DNA of 48,237 nucleotides from an uncultured Verrucomicrobiales bacterium (lineage in GTDB: Bacteria; Verrucomicrobiota; Verrucomicrobiia; Verrucomicrobiales; DEV007): assembly GCA_937891465.1 (NCBI GenBank), contig CALAHF010000211.1, positions 1-48,237 of the forward strand, written 5' to 3'. Both the position numbers and the translations under genes were made by a program. Below, piece by piece: positions 25,063 to 34,409 of this stretch (positions are counted from its first letter, which is position 1; every line of letters begins with the position of its first letter). The notes under the pieces are model-generated. The model did not search any database. It was not told the DNA's origin and saw nothing but the letters and a program-made list of their open reading frames with translations.

Positions 25063-26735
25063 TCAGGTAGGAAACTTGACTTCGAATTTTGTAATTTCAA
25101 AGGTCGCCCTCGCGAGTGACAAATCACCACCCAGCATCCGGATAATCTCCTGTGCGAGATTCAAGCCGAGACCAAAGCCATCAATGTTTCGGCTTCGCGC
25201 TTTATCACCCCGATGAAAGCGGTTGAAGATTTTATCGCGCTCATCTTCGGGAATCCCAGCCCCTGTATTGGCGACTGAAATCACAATTTCCTCTTCAGCA
25301 CGCTCGAGAAGTACACTCACCTTTCCACCCTCTTCATTATATTTGATCGCATTGCTGATCAAATTTTGAAGCGCCTGCCTAAGCAAATCAGGGTCGGTCT
25401 CGAATTTGATATTCCGCTGAATCTCTGAACTCAAAGTAAGCTCCTTTTGCTCACACAAAATCTCGGCATCTTCACACAACGCTTCGATTTCTTCAGAAAG
25501 GGAAATTGTTCGGCGACGCGTTACCAAGTTCCCGGAATCCACCTGTGCAAGCATCATCAAACTGCCCGTGATCGTTTTTAATCGTTGAGCCTCCCGTTGC
25601 ACGCTCAACAAATTATTCTCTACCTCTGATCCTGGATCGCAACTGCTCAACGCAGTTTCAACCTCGCCCTGCATAATCGTCAGAGGTGTTTTCAACTCAT
25701 GAGAAACGTCGGCCGAAAACCGATTTGCATGCTGAAAGCTATGCTCCAACCGATCCATCATTTGATTCAACACTCCCGTGAGTTCCGACAATTCTTGATC
25801 CATGTGCCGCCTAACGGGAATCCGCTCGTATAGTCCCGTGGCCGTAATCTTGCTCGCAGTTTCTGTGATTCCACGAACTGGGCGAAGGGCACGGTTCGCA
25901 ATGAACCATCCCGTGCCGCCAATAAAAATTAGAGCGAGAGGAATTCCAATCCAAACCCCTTTAGAATACTTGCGAGTTCTTGTTCAGTTTCATTTAGATT
26001 AGCTCCCAACACGACGGAATATCCGCGGTCACGAATACTCGCGAAACGCCACGCCTCCCCTTCCACCTCCGCCGTGAGATATTTTATTTCCGGCGATCGT
26101 TCTCGACCGCCTTCCCGCCCCTTCGAATAGAAGCCTTTTTGCCCCTTCGGACGCCCCTTTCCCCCGGGAATTTCATCTCCTAAGAATTCGCGCAGAAAAT
26201 CAAGGTCAGATTCCGGAAGTTCATCAGTTCCAGATTTAGGAAGAAGTTCAACGGGGCTATTTTCGCTAACTAGATTTTCAGAAAAATCATCTTCGGTCGA
26301 ATCTGCACCTTCGTAAAACGGATCCCTGAATTTCGGATCCCCTTTCATAAAATCGGGGCGATCCGGGCTGGTTTGCAGATGAACCATTTCCGCAGGCGTC
26401 CCATTTAAAAAATCGGGATCGATCGTAGAAAACCACGAATTTTCATGTGTTTGAAAAATGGTTCGCTCCCACTGGTCATCTTTCAAAAAGGCCGCTCGAT
26501 TTCCCATCGCAATATCCTCGCCCATTCCAGATTCGATTCTGGAAATAACGACACTCGCATCCATTCGCGGATGCATGTCCCGCACGATTCGATCAACCGG
26601 GAGCGACAGTCGAAGATCAACGGCTTCGTAAAGCGAATTTCGAATCACGCCCCAAATGAAGAATCCCAAAAGCACAATGACCAGCCCCGAAACGAGGCTG
26701 GACAATAGAGCGAGACGTAATCGCAGAGAATGCAT
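25063..26735 (-). pseudogene. Sensor histidine kinase interrupted by a -1 frameshift
   Basis: Two frames make one kinase. Upstream (26735 to about 25960): membrane helix LALLSSLVSGLVIVLLGFFIW, then a sensor region with an acidic stretch. Downstream (to 25063): a second helix (PLALIFIGGTGWF), a HAMP-like segment, the phospho-acceptor SADVSHELKTPLT, an N-box (NLISNAIKYN), and the ATP lid (NTGAGIPEDERDKIF, FGLGLNLAQEII). The frames are joined by going back one base at CTAAAGGGGTTT (plus-strand C-run 25956-25959). Loss of one G would explain it, or slippage on A-AAG-GGG. If unrepaired, the upstream product stops 16 residues into the second helix region and has no catalytic core. It follows the response regulator by about 40 nt. 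The downstream part alone has an ATG at 25803. Confidence 0.82.
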
Positions 26736-26777
26736 CAATCAGTTTTCGGCCCCAATAAAATGGGTTCGTAAAATCAT

Positions 26778-27458
26778 CTACCCATTGGGTTCACCTTTAA
26801 TTCGATATCCAACACCGCGAACAGTCTCAATCAACTTGCATTCAAACTCGTGATCGATTTTTTTGCGAAGTCGCTGGATGTAGACATCGACCAAATTGGT
26901 ATCTGGATCGAAACTGTAATTCCAAACATGCTCACAAATTTGCATGCGACTGAGAACACGCCCCGGTGAACGCATGAAGTATTCAAGCAACGAAAATTCG
27001 CGCATCGAAAGTTGAATTTCTTCCTTCGCACGATGAACAGAATGTTGAACCAAGTCCATGTGCAAATCCGATACCTTCAGTAAATGAGTTGATTCACCAC
27101 TGGCGCGACGAACCACAGTCCGGAGACGGGCAACCAATTCCTCAATATAGAACGGCTTCGTCATGTAGTCGTCCGCTCCGAGATTCAGGCCTTCCAGGCG
27201 TTCATCAAGCTCACTGCGAGCGGTTAACAAAATCACCGGCACAGCATTTTTTTGTTTTCTGAGATTCTTCAGAATCGACAAGCCGTCACGTCCCGGAAGC
27301 ATGATATCGAGGACGATTGCGTCGTATGGCTCGGTGGTAGCCAGCGCATACCCTTCATCGCCATCGTCCACCTAGTCGACGACCATCCCCTGCTCCTCCA
27401 ATCCTTTCCGGATGAAGGAGGCGATTTGACTTTGATCTTCGACAACCAGGATTCTCAT
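26778..27458 (-). pseudogene. OmpR-family response regulator with in-frame amber stop
   Basis: The gene begins MRILVVEDQSQIASFIRKGLEE at 27458 and would make a 226-residue winged-helix regulator. After GMVVD a TAG (27372-27374) interrupts the receiver domain; the same frame then continues DDGDEGYALATTEPYDAIVLDIMLPGRDG. The phospho-acceptor Asp is in LDIMLPG. The rest is intact: LLTARSE, DYMTKPF, and the DNA-binding domain LSMREFSLLEYFMRSPGRVLSR with the C-terminal VDVYIQRLRKKID and TVRGVGYRIKG. The TAG sits where most relatives have a hydrophobic residue. A restart at GTG 27371 would lack the first receiver strand and its acidic pocket. Its partner kinase gene downstream is frameshifted. Confidence 0.85.
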
Positions 27459-27571
27459 GTTTTCAGTCGAACAATTTACCGCGTCAATCGCTGAAGGGGA
27501 AGGCATTTCGGCAAGAGTAATCATCCTATCTAAATTTGAAGGTGAGTTTGGAAAATCTATCAACTCAGAGT

Positions 27572-29443
27572 TCAGCGGCCTTTGCCACGAGGCTTGCGGT
27601 CATCGCTACCGCCACTTGGTGGTCCAGGACGCCGGCGCGGTTCTCTTGGCTTGCGAACCGTACCCGGCTCATCTGGAACTACGAATCCTTTTGAGATGAA
27701 GACGTTGTCTTGCAGCTCGTTACCCACATCGGTATTCCGTTTGATGATTTTTGATAGCGTCTGGCGCTCGACCAATTTTTGCAGTTCCTGATTCAGCTGA
27801 CGCTGATACCAGAAGCGGTCCCCGTCACGGAGCCGGAGAAACTGATCGCGCAACACCGCAAAGTTCGTTTCTCCGACCATGGCTCCGCGAAGGGGGGGAT
27901 CCGCAAGCCCACCTACCCAAACATCAACTTCATCTACTGTATCGTAAGCTTCTGCCAACCGGTCTTGAGTCGCCGAATCCGGCGAAATACCCCTGAAATT
28001 CCGCGCCGGACGTAATCCGTAGGCGGCTCTCACTTCATTGTAGCTGGCGATCCCATGATCACGACCTCGTTGAATATTCAGAGTCGCCAAATCGAAACCA
28101 CCTGCTCCGGGATGGCCGAAAAAAAAGTTGCGAACGTCATCAACTAACAACGTGTCAATTTCCTGAGCCGTCTGGGTCGCCAGACCACGCATGAACGGAT
28201 CAATCCCGCCTTCATCCGTGATCGTAGACGGATTGAAAAACGCAGCAGCTAAGTCGAGGTGACCTTCTTCAATCTGACGTCCGCGACGATCGATCCGCAT
28301 CAGGTTTGATGACAACATGGTATGACCAAAGCGATAGGAAGCCGTCGCGAAGACATTTGTGATTCCAGGATTCACGTTGGGCTTATAACCCGAGTAGAGA
28401 GGAAACGCTCGCGGCCCCATCAACATTGGAAGGAACTCGTTGTAGGTGATGACTTGCATCTCCGCCCCGACGATGGCGCGAGCCACTTCATAAATTTGGT
28501 CGCCGGAAAACTCGTCATTGGATTTAGCAATGACGCCTGCCCAGTAATTGTGCTCACGGAGGAACAGCGTATGCAGCGCAGACAACGCCGACTGCTCGTT
28601 AACCCGGAAGTCACCGGCAAGGAATAATTTGGGAGAATCCCCTCCCGCATTCGGGAAACCATTCACATTGAAGGGCAACAGATCGCCTTCACTGGTCTTC
28701 AGCATTCCTGTGCCATCATTAGTGCGCAATTCCGAGGCGAGCTCGGAGTTCGAACCATAAACATTCGACGCATCGATGTAAGCCGTGATTTCATTCAGCT
28801 GTTCACGAACACTATCAACGTCTTCGTGGAATGAGCGATCCAACGGAATTTCTACCACCCCGGTTCCCTGAGGGTCAAAGTGAGGATCACCTGCTGGAAC
28901 CTCGACATTGAATGGCTCGACCGGATCTGCAGTCGGCGTCAGCGTGATGTCGTGATCAAGAAACTGGCCCCACTGCCAGAGGAAATCAGAGGCGCGTCGT
29001 CGATTCGGAATCAGTTCTTCCTGAGTCGACACCGCATTCGAAATCGCTCGCGCATTCGGACGATCTTCCCCCGATGGAGAACCGGTTCCATCAGCGTAAC
29101 CCGCCGCGACCATTCTTAAGAATGGGATCTCAGCTTTCCCCCATTCTGTTTCAGTGAGGTTATTGTCTGATCCATCGATCGTCCGGAATTCCTTCGGCGA
29201 AACAATCGTGCGAATTCCCATTTTCACATCGCCGGGGTTTTCAGCATTGGTTCGAGGATTGGCATCCGGGCCACGCTTTCCGTTTTTCCGGAAATCATTG
29301 GGCGACCCGTTGTCATTTCGATTAGGTTGTTGAGCATTTGCAGACTGAGCAATTAGCAGGTATACGACGGCGGTGAAGGCAAGCGTCCCGCGGACGATGC
29401 AAACCAAGTGGCGGTTAAGCGAAGCAGAGTAGTTCTTTTTCAT
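27572..29443 (-). CDS. Secreted animal-type haem peroxidase
   Basis: A 623-residue peroxidase of the peroxidasin/cyclooxygenase superfamily, starting best at the ATG at 29443 (the frame runs 5 codons further). A signal peptide ends at about residue 38 (SANAQQ). The distal histidine is in WQWGQFLDHDITLTP and the proximal histidine in SYRFGHTMLSSNLMR. ARAIVGAEMQVITYNEFLPMLMG and NIQRGRDHGIASYNEVRAAYGL are further landmarks. The end is Arg/Pro-rich. Family members oxidise halides or organic substrates with hydrogen peroxide outside the cell. Its start lies 92 nt from the divergent kinase-like gene, and its stop is 114 nt upstream of the response-regulator pseudogene start, suggesting a regulatory link. 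Confidence 0.87.
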   Translation of the reverse strand: MKKNYSASLNRHLVCIVRGTLAFTAVVYLLIAQSANAQQPNRNDNGSPNDFRKNGKRGPDANPRTNAENPGDVKMGIRTIVSPKEFRTIDGSDNNLTETEWGKAEIPFLRMVAAGYADGTGSPSGEDRPNARAISNAVSTQEELIPNRRRASDFLWQWGQFLDHDITLTPTADPVEPFNVEVPAGDPHFDPQGTGVVEIPLDRSFHEDVDSVREQLNEITAYIDASNVYGSNSELASELRTNDGTGMLKTSEGDLLPFNVNGFPNAGGDSPKLFLAGDFRVNEQSALSALHTLFLREHNYWAGVIAKSNDEFSGDQIYEVARAIVGAEMQVITYNEFLPMLMGPRAFPLYSGYKPNVNPGITNVFATASYRFGHTMLSSNLMRIDRRGRQIEEGHLDLAAAFFNPSTITDEGGIDPFMRGLATQTAQEIDTLLVDDVRNFFFGHPGAGGFDLATLNIQRGRDHGIASYNEVRAAYGLRPARNFRGISPDSATQDRLAEAYDTVDEVDVWVGGLADPPLRGAMVGETNFAVLRDQFLRLRDGDRFWYQRQLNQELQKLVERQTLSKIIKRNTDVGNELQDNVFISKGFVVPDEPGTVRKPREPRRRPGPPSGGSDDRKPRGKGR

Positions 29444-29534
29444 GCTCCCATCTTTCACGAGGAGAATGACAAAGAGATGACTGGTTCGATTACAGAATTG
29501 TCATGGTTGAAAAAAAGCCTACGGTTCCCGCATT

Positions 29535-30596
29535 GTGGAATTCAAACTCAAGAAAAAGGAATTTTATCCCGTCAGCGAGGGGCTCTCAGAGTATCTCAAA
29601 ACTTTCGGGCGCACCTTCGAGATCCCTTCGGTCTATGAGGAGCTGCATCGTTTCTCACAACTTTTTCCGCTTTATGACAGCGAGGGAAACGACACGCTTT
29701 GGAAAACGGCCCACTACGACCTCTCCATTCGCGAAGAACTGAACAAGCAGCTCACCAATATTTATTCACTTTTAAAAACGGGAGACACCCGCGTCATCGA
29801 TCACCTCCAAGTGGCGCGAGTCGATTTTTGCGACTTCGGAAATTCCCGCCCGTTTCGTATTCGAATCGTCAATCAATTCAACGACAACTACGATCACTTT
29901 TATGTGAAGGTCGCCGATGCGTCCCGAATCTATGGCCTCGAGCTCGAGCACATTCTGTCGCCGAACCGAATCAATTATCTCGTCAGCCAGAACACGCTTG
30001 TCGAAGAGCACATCGCCGGAGTTCCCGGTGACATCTTCATTCGCGACTACTTTGAGCGCGAAGAAACCAACCGCGTCCGTATCGCGAAAGAATTCGTGAA
30101 ATTCAATGAGCGCTGTTTTGTTCGTCTGCTGGGTGACATGCGAAGTTACAATTACGTTGTCGATATCACACCGGATTTTGAGGAAACCCAATATCGCGTT
30201 CGGGCGATCGACTTCGATCAACAAAGCTACGAAGGCTCCAAAGAAATGTATCTCCCTCAGTTTTTTCTGGAGAACCAACTCGTCGTTGAGCTCTGCACCC
30301 AACGCCTCAATTACCAAACGATGCTGCAGTATCAAGACGAGGAGCGAACCCTGATGGCTCGTCGTGTCCATTTGGCAAGAGCGCGTCTCGAAGCATTTTT
30401 CAAATGTATGTGTCCGGACACGATTTCGACTCCGGAAAAAATCGAACAGTTGAAAGGTGAACTGAACGACTATCACGAGACCGACGAATTTTCACAATGC
30501 AAAACGATGGGCGACCTCGTTAAAATGAATCTCAAAGTCACTCTCGGAAAATCAGCCAGTGCCTCGCAACTCTACGATCCAACAGGGTTGGGTTGA
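29535..30596 (+). CDS. Unknown protein with protein-kinase-like motif order
   Basis: A 353-residue cytoplasmic protein I do not recognise, starting at GTG 29535. The middle shows a kinase-like motif series. Candidate motifs are YVKVAD (Lys125, like the ATP-binding Lys), GLELEHI (helix C Glu), LVEEHIAGVPGD near 155-166 (hinge-like), LLGDMRSYNYVV (Asp201-x4-Asn206, catalytic loop) and AIDFDQ (Asp226, DFG-like). All are in the right order, but spacing between the loop and DFD is short (20 residues). The N-terminal 100 residues and the C-terminal coiled segment are unlike known kinases. A kinase fold is inference only. The last codons (DPTGLG) are encoded by a dispersed-repeat unit, so the C-terminus may have been altered by it. 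Confidence 0.7.
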   Translation: MEFKLKKKEFYPVSEGLSEYLKTFGRTFEIPSVYEELHRFSQLFPLYDSEGNDTLWKTAHYDLSIREELNKQLTNIYSLLKTGDTRVIDHLQVARVDFCDFGNSRPFRIRIVNQFNDNYDHFYVKVADASRIYGLELEHILSPNRINYLVSQNTLVEEHIAGVPGDIFIRDYFEREETNRVRIAKEFVKFNERCFVRLLGDMRSYNYVVDITPDFEETQYRVRAIDFDQQSYEGSKEMYLPQFFLENQLVVELCTQRLNYQTMLQYQDEERTLMARRVHLARARLEAFFKCMCPDTISTPEKIEQLKGELNDYHETDEFSQCKTMGDLVKMNLKVTLGKSASASQLYDPTGLG

Positions 30597-30617
30597 TGAA
30601 TCAATAGGGTTGGTTCG
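30575..30617 (-). repeat. Dispersed repeat, two tandem units 22 nt apart, in a convergent gap
   Basis: The minus strand carries CGAACC-AACCCTATTGATTCATC (30595-30617) and, 22 nt on, AACCCAACCCTGTTGGATCG (30575-30594). The second overlaps the end of the kinase-like gene. This is a convergent intergenic region (33 nt between stop codons), so this copy is not upstream of any gene. Confidence 0.75.
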
Positions 30618-30629
30618 AGAAATCGAATC

Positions 30630-32099
30630 TCACGCCAAAATATCTTTCACCACGTGCGCTTCTTCAACGCCGGTGAGCCGCTGATCGAGGCCTTGATATT
30701 TGAACGTGAGCTTTTTGTGATCGACCCCGAGCGTGTGTAAAATGGTCGCGTTCAGGTCGCGAATATGAACCGGATTTTCCGTGATGTTGTAGCAAAAATC
30801 ATCGGTCTTACCGTATTCGAATCCAGCTTTCACGCCGCCACCCGCCATCCACGTTGTGAAACAGCGGCCGTGGTGATCGCGGCCGTGATTGTCGTCGCTC
30901 AGTTTGCCCTGACTATAAATCGTACGGCCAAATTCCCCTCCCCAGATCACCAAGGTGTCTGCCAGCATTCCCCGCTGTTTCAGATCTGTTACTAAACCGG
31001 CAGCCGCCTGATCAATGTCGAGACATTGATTCCGAATCTTCGACGGCAACGAACCATGTTGGTCCCAGCCACGATGGAACAATTGGATGAAGCGCACGCC
31101 TTTTTCGGCCATGCGACGCGCTAACAGGCAATTCCGCGCGAACGAACCCGGAGTATTGGCCGACTTGCCATAGAGATCCATGACGTGTTTCGGCTCGTTT
31201 TTGATATCCATCAAATCCGGAACCTCAGCCTGCATTCGGAACGCCATTTCATACTGGGAAATGCGGGCCTGCGTTTCGGGATCACGAAACCTTTCGAAAT
31301 TTTCCTGATTCATCTTCGCAAGGCCATCGAGCATTCCCCGGCGCTGATCACGCGAAATTCCTTTCGGATTTTCCAAAAACAAAACCGGCTCGCCCGAACT
31401 CCGCAGTTTCACGCCTTGATGCTTCGTTGGAAGAAACCCGCTACTCCACAATCGCTCGTAAAGCGCCTGCTGCTGACCTTTGCCGCGTGAAATCATCACG
31501 ACATACGCCGGCATATCCTGATTATCGCTGCCAAGCCCGTAGCTCAGCCACGATCCCATGCTGGGCTTGCCTTGCTGCTGCGCACCAGTGTTGATGAACG
31601 TGATGGCTGGATCGTGATTTATCGCCTCCGTGTTCATCGATTTTATGATCGTCATGTCGTCGACGATCTTTGCGGTGTGCGGCAAAATATCTTTATTCAC
31701 GTAGGTGCCGTGTTTGCCAAACTTCTCGAATTCAAACATGGGCGCGACGCAGGGGAAATTCTTCTGGCCGCTTGTCATCCCGGTGATTCGCTGACCGTTC
31801 CGAATCGAATCGGGGAGCTCCTGGCCATGAATTTTCCGCAGCTCAGGCTTGTAATCGAACGTGTCGATGTGTGACGGCCCGCCAGCCATGAACAAATAAA
31901 TCACCCGCTTGGCGGTTCCATCGAAATTAGGAAACGATCCAGCCGGCGCCGAATGAGGATCGGCCGCGTGTGATGTTCCCCGTGCAAAAAGCGAACTCAA
32001 TGCCGCTGCTCCCAGTCCGTGTCCAGTTTTCAGCAAAAAATCACGACGATCGGGACGATCGTTGAGGGCGTCGATAAAATAGCGCGAGGAGTTTGGCAT
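30630..32099 (-). CDS. DUF1501 domain secreted protein
   Basis: A 489-residue protein with a Tat-type leader ([22 protein letters not shown], start ATG 32099; a GTG lies one codon upstream) and the DUF1501 hallmarks: [20 protein letters not shown], the WDQHGSL motif, [14 protein letters not shown], and [25 protein letters not shown]. The family is alkaline-phosphatase/sulfatase-like in fold and typical of Planctomycetes and Verrucomicrobia. It normally pairs with a DUF1553/DUF1549 cytochrome gene directly upstream; here the next minus-strand gene is only an 86-residue protein, so the usual partner is missing from the locus. Confidence 0.88.
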   Translation of the reverse strand: MPNSSRYFIDALNDRPDRRDFLLKTGHGLGAAALSSLFARGTSHAADPHSAPAGSFPNFDGTAKRVIYLFMAGGPSHIDTFDYKPELRKIHGQELPDSIRNGQRITGMTSGQKNFPCVAPMFEFEKFGKHGTYVNKDILPHTAKIVDDMTIIKSMNTEAINHDPAITFINTGAQQQGKPSMGSWLSYGLGSDNQDMPAYVVMISRGKGQQQALYERLWSSGFLPTKHQGVKLRSSGEPVLFLENPKGISRDQRRGMLDGLAKMNQENFERFRDPETQARISQYEMAFRMQAEVPDLMDIKNEPKHVMDLYGKSANTPGSFARNCLLARRMAEKGVRFIQLFHRGWDQHGSLPSKIRNQCLDIDQAAAGLVTDLKQRGMLADTLVIWGGEFGRTIYSQGKLSDDNHGRDHHGRCFTTWMAGGGVKAGFEYGKTDDFCYNITENPVHIRDLNATILHTLGVDHKKLTFKYQGLDQRLTGVEEAHVVKDILA

Positions 32100-32164
32100 C
32101 ACCCGCCAACCTATCTAAAATTTTCCAGCGCATCAAGTGGCATGTATCACTCCGCTATCTCGAA

Positions 32165-32425
32165 CTATTTCGCTTCGCCTTCCGGGTAATTTGCCAGAAA
32201 TTCCTCAAGACCCGCTGCTTTTTCGCGTCTCAAAGCTTCCTCTTCCTGAACCGTTGCGGAGGCAGACACATTATCAGCTATCTGGGCATTCTTGATTTCG
32301 CGAGAAACCAGTCGCTCAGATACAAACCCCTGCTTGGGATTCTTGAATTTTACTTCCAACACCCCACTAAAGCCTCCGATGACGATCGCCACGAGACATA
32401 TCAGCACTATTTTTTGAAAAGACAT
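32165..32425 (-). CDS. Small membrane-anchored hypothetical protein
   Basis: An 86-residue protein with one N-terminal hydrophobic helix (IVLICLVAIVIGGFSGVLEV) and a charged, helical C-terminal half rich in Glu, Ala and Lys. I do not recognise a family. It is on the same strand as the DUF1501 gene and 65 nt upstream of it, possibly co-transcribed. Coding potential is supported by the TM-plus-hydrophilic layout only. Confidence 0.5.
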   Translation of the reverse strand: MSFQKIVLICLVAIVIGGFSGVLEVKFKNPKQGFVSERLVSREIKNAQIADNVSASATVQEEEALRREKAAGLEEFLANYPEGEAK

Positions 32426-32599
32426 AATATTAATGAAGGTTATATTCTTACATCTTAAGTTATTTTTAAAAAATAGTATTTTTACTGCTCCTTATAGATT
32501 ATTCGTTCCTGAACTATCATCGCAACATCCTTAGGGTTGGTAAATAATAAATAAAACTTAACTTTTATTTTTCACTGAATCTGCCACCATAATTTATTC
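32426..32599. other. AT-rich gap with possible repeat remnant
   Basis: About 170 nt, strongly AT-rich, upstream of both the 86-residue gene (minus) and the pyrophosphorylase gene (plus). CATCCTTAGGGTTGGTAA near 32525-32542 resembles half a dispersed-repeat unit on the minus strand. No clear promoter hexamers can be chosen. Confidence 0.35.
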
Positions 32600-34024
32600 A
32601 TGAGCCATCCAAACGAAGTTTTTATAGCCAACGGTCAGAGCCACGTCTTTCAATTTCACGATGAATTGAATGCCGAAGGACAGGCTCAACTGAAGGATCA
32701 GGCTTCTGCAATCGATCTAGCAGAAATTGATCGCCTCGTCGAAACCCTCGTTCGGTCCAACAACGGCGGGAACGATGCCATTGCAGAAGATTTAGAGCCC
32801 GCGCCATTCATCCCGCTTCCAAAGAACGGAGGCGATTCAGGTCAATGGCAACGAGCCCGTAAAGCGGGTGAACAAGCGCTACGTGATGGTCGGGTTGCAG
32901 CCTTTGTTGTCGCTGGCGGACAAGGGACCCGCTTGGGGTTTGATGCTCCGAAAGGCACGTTTCCCGTGACGCCGGTTGAGAAAAAATCGCTCTTTCAGGT
33001 TTTTGCGGAAAAAATCCTCGCAGCCGGAATCGAATTCGGAAAGCCGGTTCCATGGTTCATCATGACCTCGATCATCAATCATGACAACACGATCGCCTAT
33101 TTTGAAAAGCACAACTTTTTCGGCCTCGCAGCCGACCAAGTTCAATTCTTCTCCCAAGGATTGATGTCCGCGGTTGATGCGAATGGCAAAATTCTTCTCG
33201 CAGATAAAGACAGCATTGCACTGAGCCCCGACGGTCACGGCGGCAGTCTTCGCGCGCTGGTTCGCTCCGGTGCTATTGATAAAATGAAAGCCGCCGGAAT
33301 CGACACCATCAGCTATTTCCAAGTCGATAACCCGCTCGTTCGCTGCATTGATCCCGAATTCATCGGCTTTCATCTGTTGGCCAATTCAGAGCTTTCAAGC
33401 AAGGCGTTGCCGAAACGTGATGCCGGAGAAAAAGTTGGCGTCTTCTGCGAGAAAAACGGCGAGTCCGTTGTGATCGAATATTCCGATATGCCCGAGCGTC
33501 TCGCTTCTGAGCGCGATGCCAATGGCGAACTTCGTTTCCGCGGAGGTTCGATTGCGATCCACATTTTTAATCGCGACCTCGTTGAGCGACTGGGTTCCGG
33601 CAATGCTGAAATCGCCCTGCCCTTTCATTTGGCTCACAAAAAGGTCGCGCATATTGATCCGGCAACCGGCGAAAAAACCGAACCCGCCGAGCCGAACGCC
33701 TACAAATTCGAGATGTTTGTTTTCGACGCGCTGCCTTTCGCCGAAAATCCAGTGATCATCGAAACCGCACGCGAAGACGATTTTTCACCGGTGAAAAATG
33801 CCGAAGGAAGCGACTCGCCCCAGACTAGCGCCGACGATCAACTCCGCCAGTTCGCGCGCTGGGCAAAAGCAGCCGGCATCGAAATCGAAGCTGATGATTC
33901 TGGTCTTCCGGCCGTGAAGTTCGAAGTGTCGCCACTTTTCGCCGACACTCAGGATCGGTTCGTTAAAAAGTGGAACGCGCTTTCTGAAAAGCCGGCAATT
34001 GCAGACGGAACCGTGATTTCGTAA
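32600..34024 (+). CDS. UDP-sugar pyrophosphorylase, UAP1/UDPGP type
   Basis: A 474-residue nucleotidyltransferase of the eukaryote-like UDPGP family. The nucleotide-binding loop is VVAGGQGTRLGFDAPKGTFPV, with PK of the signature near residue 120. It continues with PWFIMTS, the substrate motif SPDGHGGSLRAL and QVDNPLVRCIDPEFIGFHL. The C-terminal half carries NAYKFEMFVFDALPFA and EDDFSPVKNAEGSDSPQT, which are typical of UDP-N-acetylhexosamine pyrophosphorylase (UAP1). It makes a UDP-sugar from UTP and a sugar 1-phosphate in the cytoplasm. GlcNAc-1-P is the likely substrate by motif, but UDP-glucose type cannot be excluded. Bacterial cells usually use GlmU, so this is an extra or replacement route. 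Confidence 0.85.
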   Translation: MSHPNEVFIANGQSHVFQFHDELNAEGQAQLKDQASAIDLAEIDRLVETLVRSNNGGNDAIAEDLEPAPFIPLPKNGGDSGQWQRARKAGEQALRDGRVAAFVVAGGQGTRLGFDAPKGTFPVTPVEKKSLFQVFAEKILAAGIEFGKPVPWFIMTSIINHDNTIAYFEKHNFFGLAADQVQFFSQGLMSAVDANGKILLADKDSIALSPDGHGGSLRALVRSGAIDKMKAAGIDTISYFQVDNPLVRCIDPEFIGFHLLANSELSSKALPKRDAGEKVGVFCEKNGESVVIEYSDMPERLASERDANGELRFRGGSIAIHIFNRDLVERLGSGNAEIALPFHLAHKKVAHIDPATGEKTEPAEPNAYKFEMFVFDALPFAENPVIIETAREDDFSPVKNAEGSDSPQTSADDQLRQFARWAKAAGIEIEADDSGLPAVKFEVSPLFADTQDRFVKKWNALSEKPAIADGTVIS

Positions 34025-34082
34025 ATCTCTTCCGTCATCAAAATCGGGTAAGTTCTCTTGCCCGCTCAATGACCGGCTCGAA

Positions 34083-34391
34083 TTATTTATCTGCAAACAG
34101 CGAAGAGAAGTACCCATCGCAAAAACGTTCGCCTCGGGAGTAACCGGTTAGGATAATCCGCACGTCATCCATCGCCGCTTCAGATATCCGCTGGAAAATC
34201 GATGTGATCTTGGACGGTTTATAATCGGAATCACACCACGGCGAATGCTGTATGTATGTCGACAGCGCCCAAACTTCGTCGGGGTATTTTGGGTATCCAC
34301 TTTCCCACGACGTTTCTCCGATCGCTGCTTTGGCAATTTCGAAGTGCTTTTCGAGCTCCAAAAAATCTTCCCGGTCTGGAGAAATGGCCAT
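34083..34391 (-). CDS. Small hypothetical protein, DUF6508-like
   Basis: A 102-residue cytoplasmic protein. The C-terminal ILTGYSRGERFCDGYFSSLFADK resembles the end of DUF6508 proteins (GERFCDG-x-x-x-x-L), and ISEAAMDDVRIILTG fits the same family by memory. Function unknown. The ATG at 34391 is 18 nt after the ThuA-like gene stop on the same strand, so it may be the last gene of that transcript. Confidence 0.5.
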   Translation of the reverse strand: MAISPDREDFLELEKHFEIAKAAIGETSWESGYPKYPDEVWALSTYIQHSPWCDSDYKPSKITSIFQRISEAAMDDVRIILTGYSRGERFCDGYFSSLFADK

Positions 34392-34409
34392 GTGATTCGA
34401 TCACGGAGT

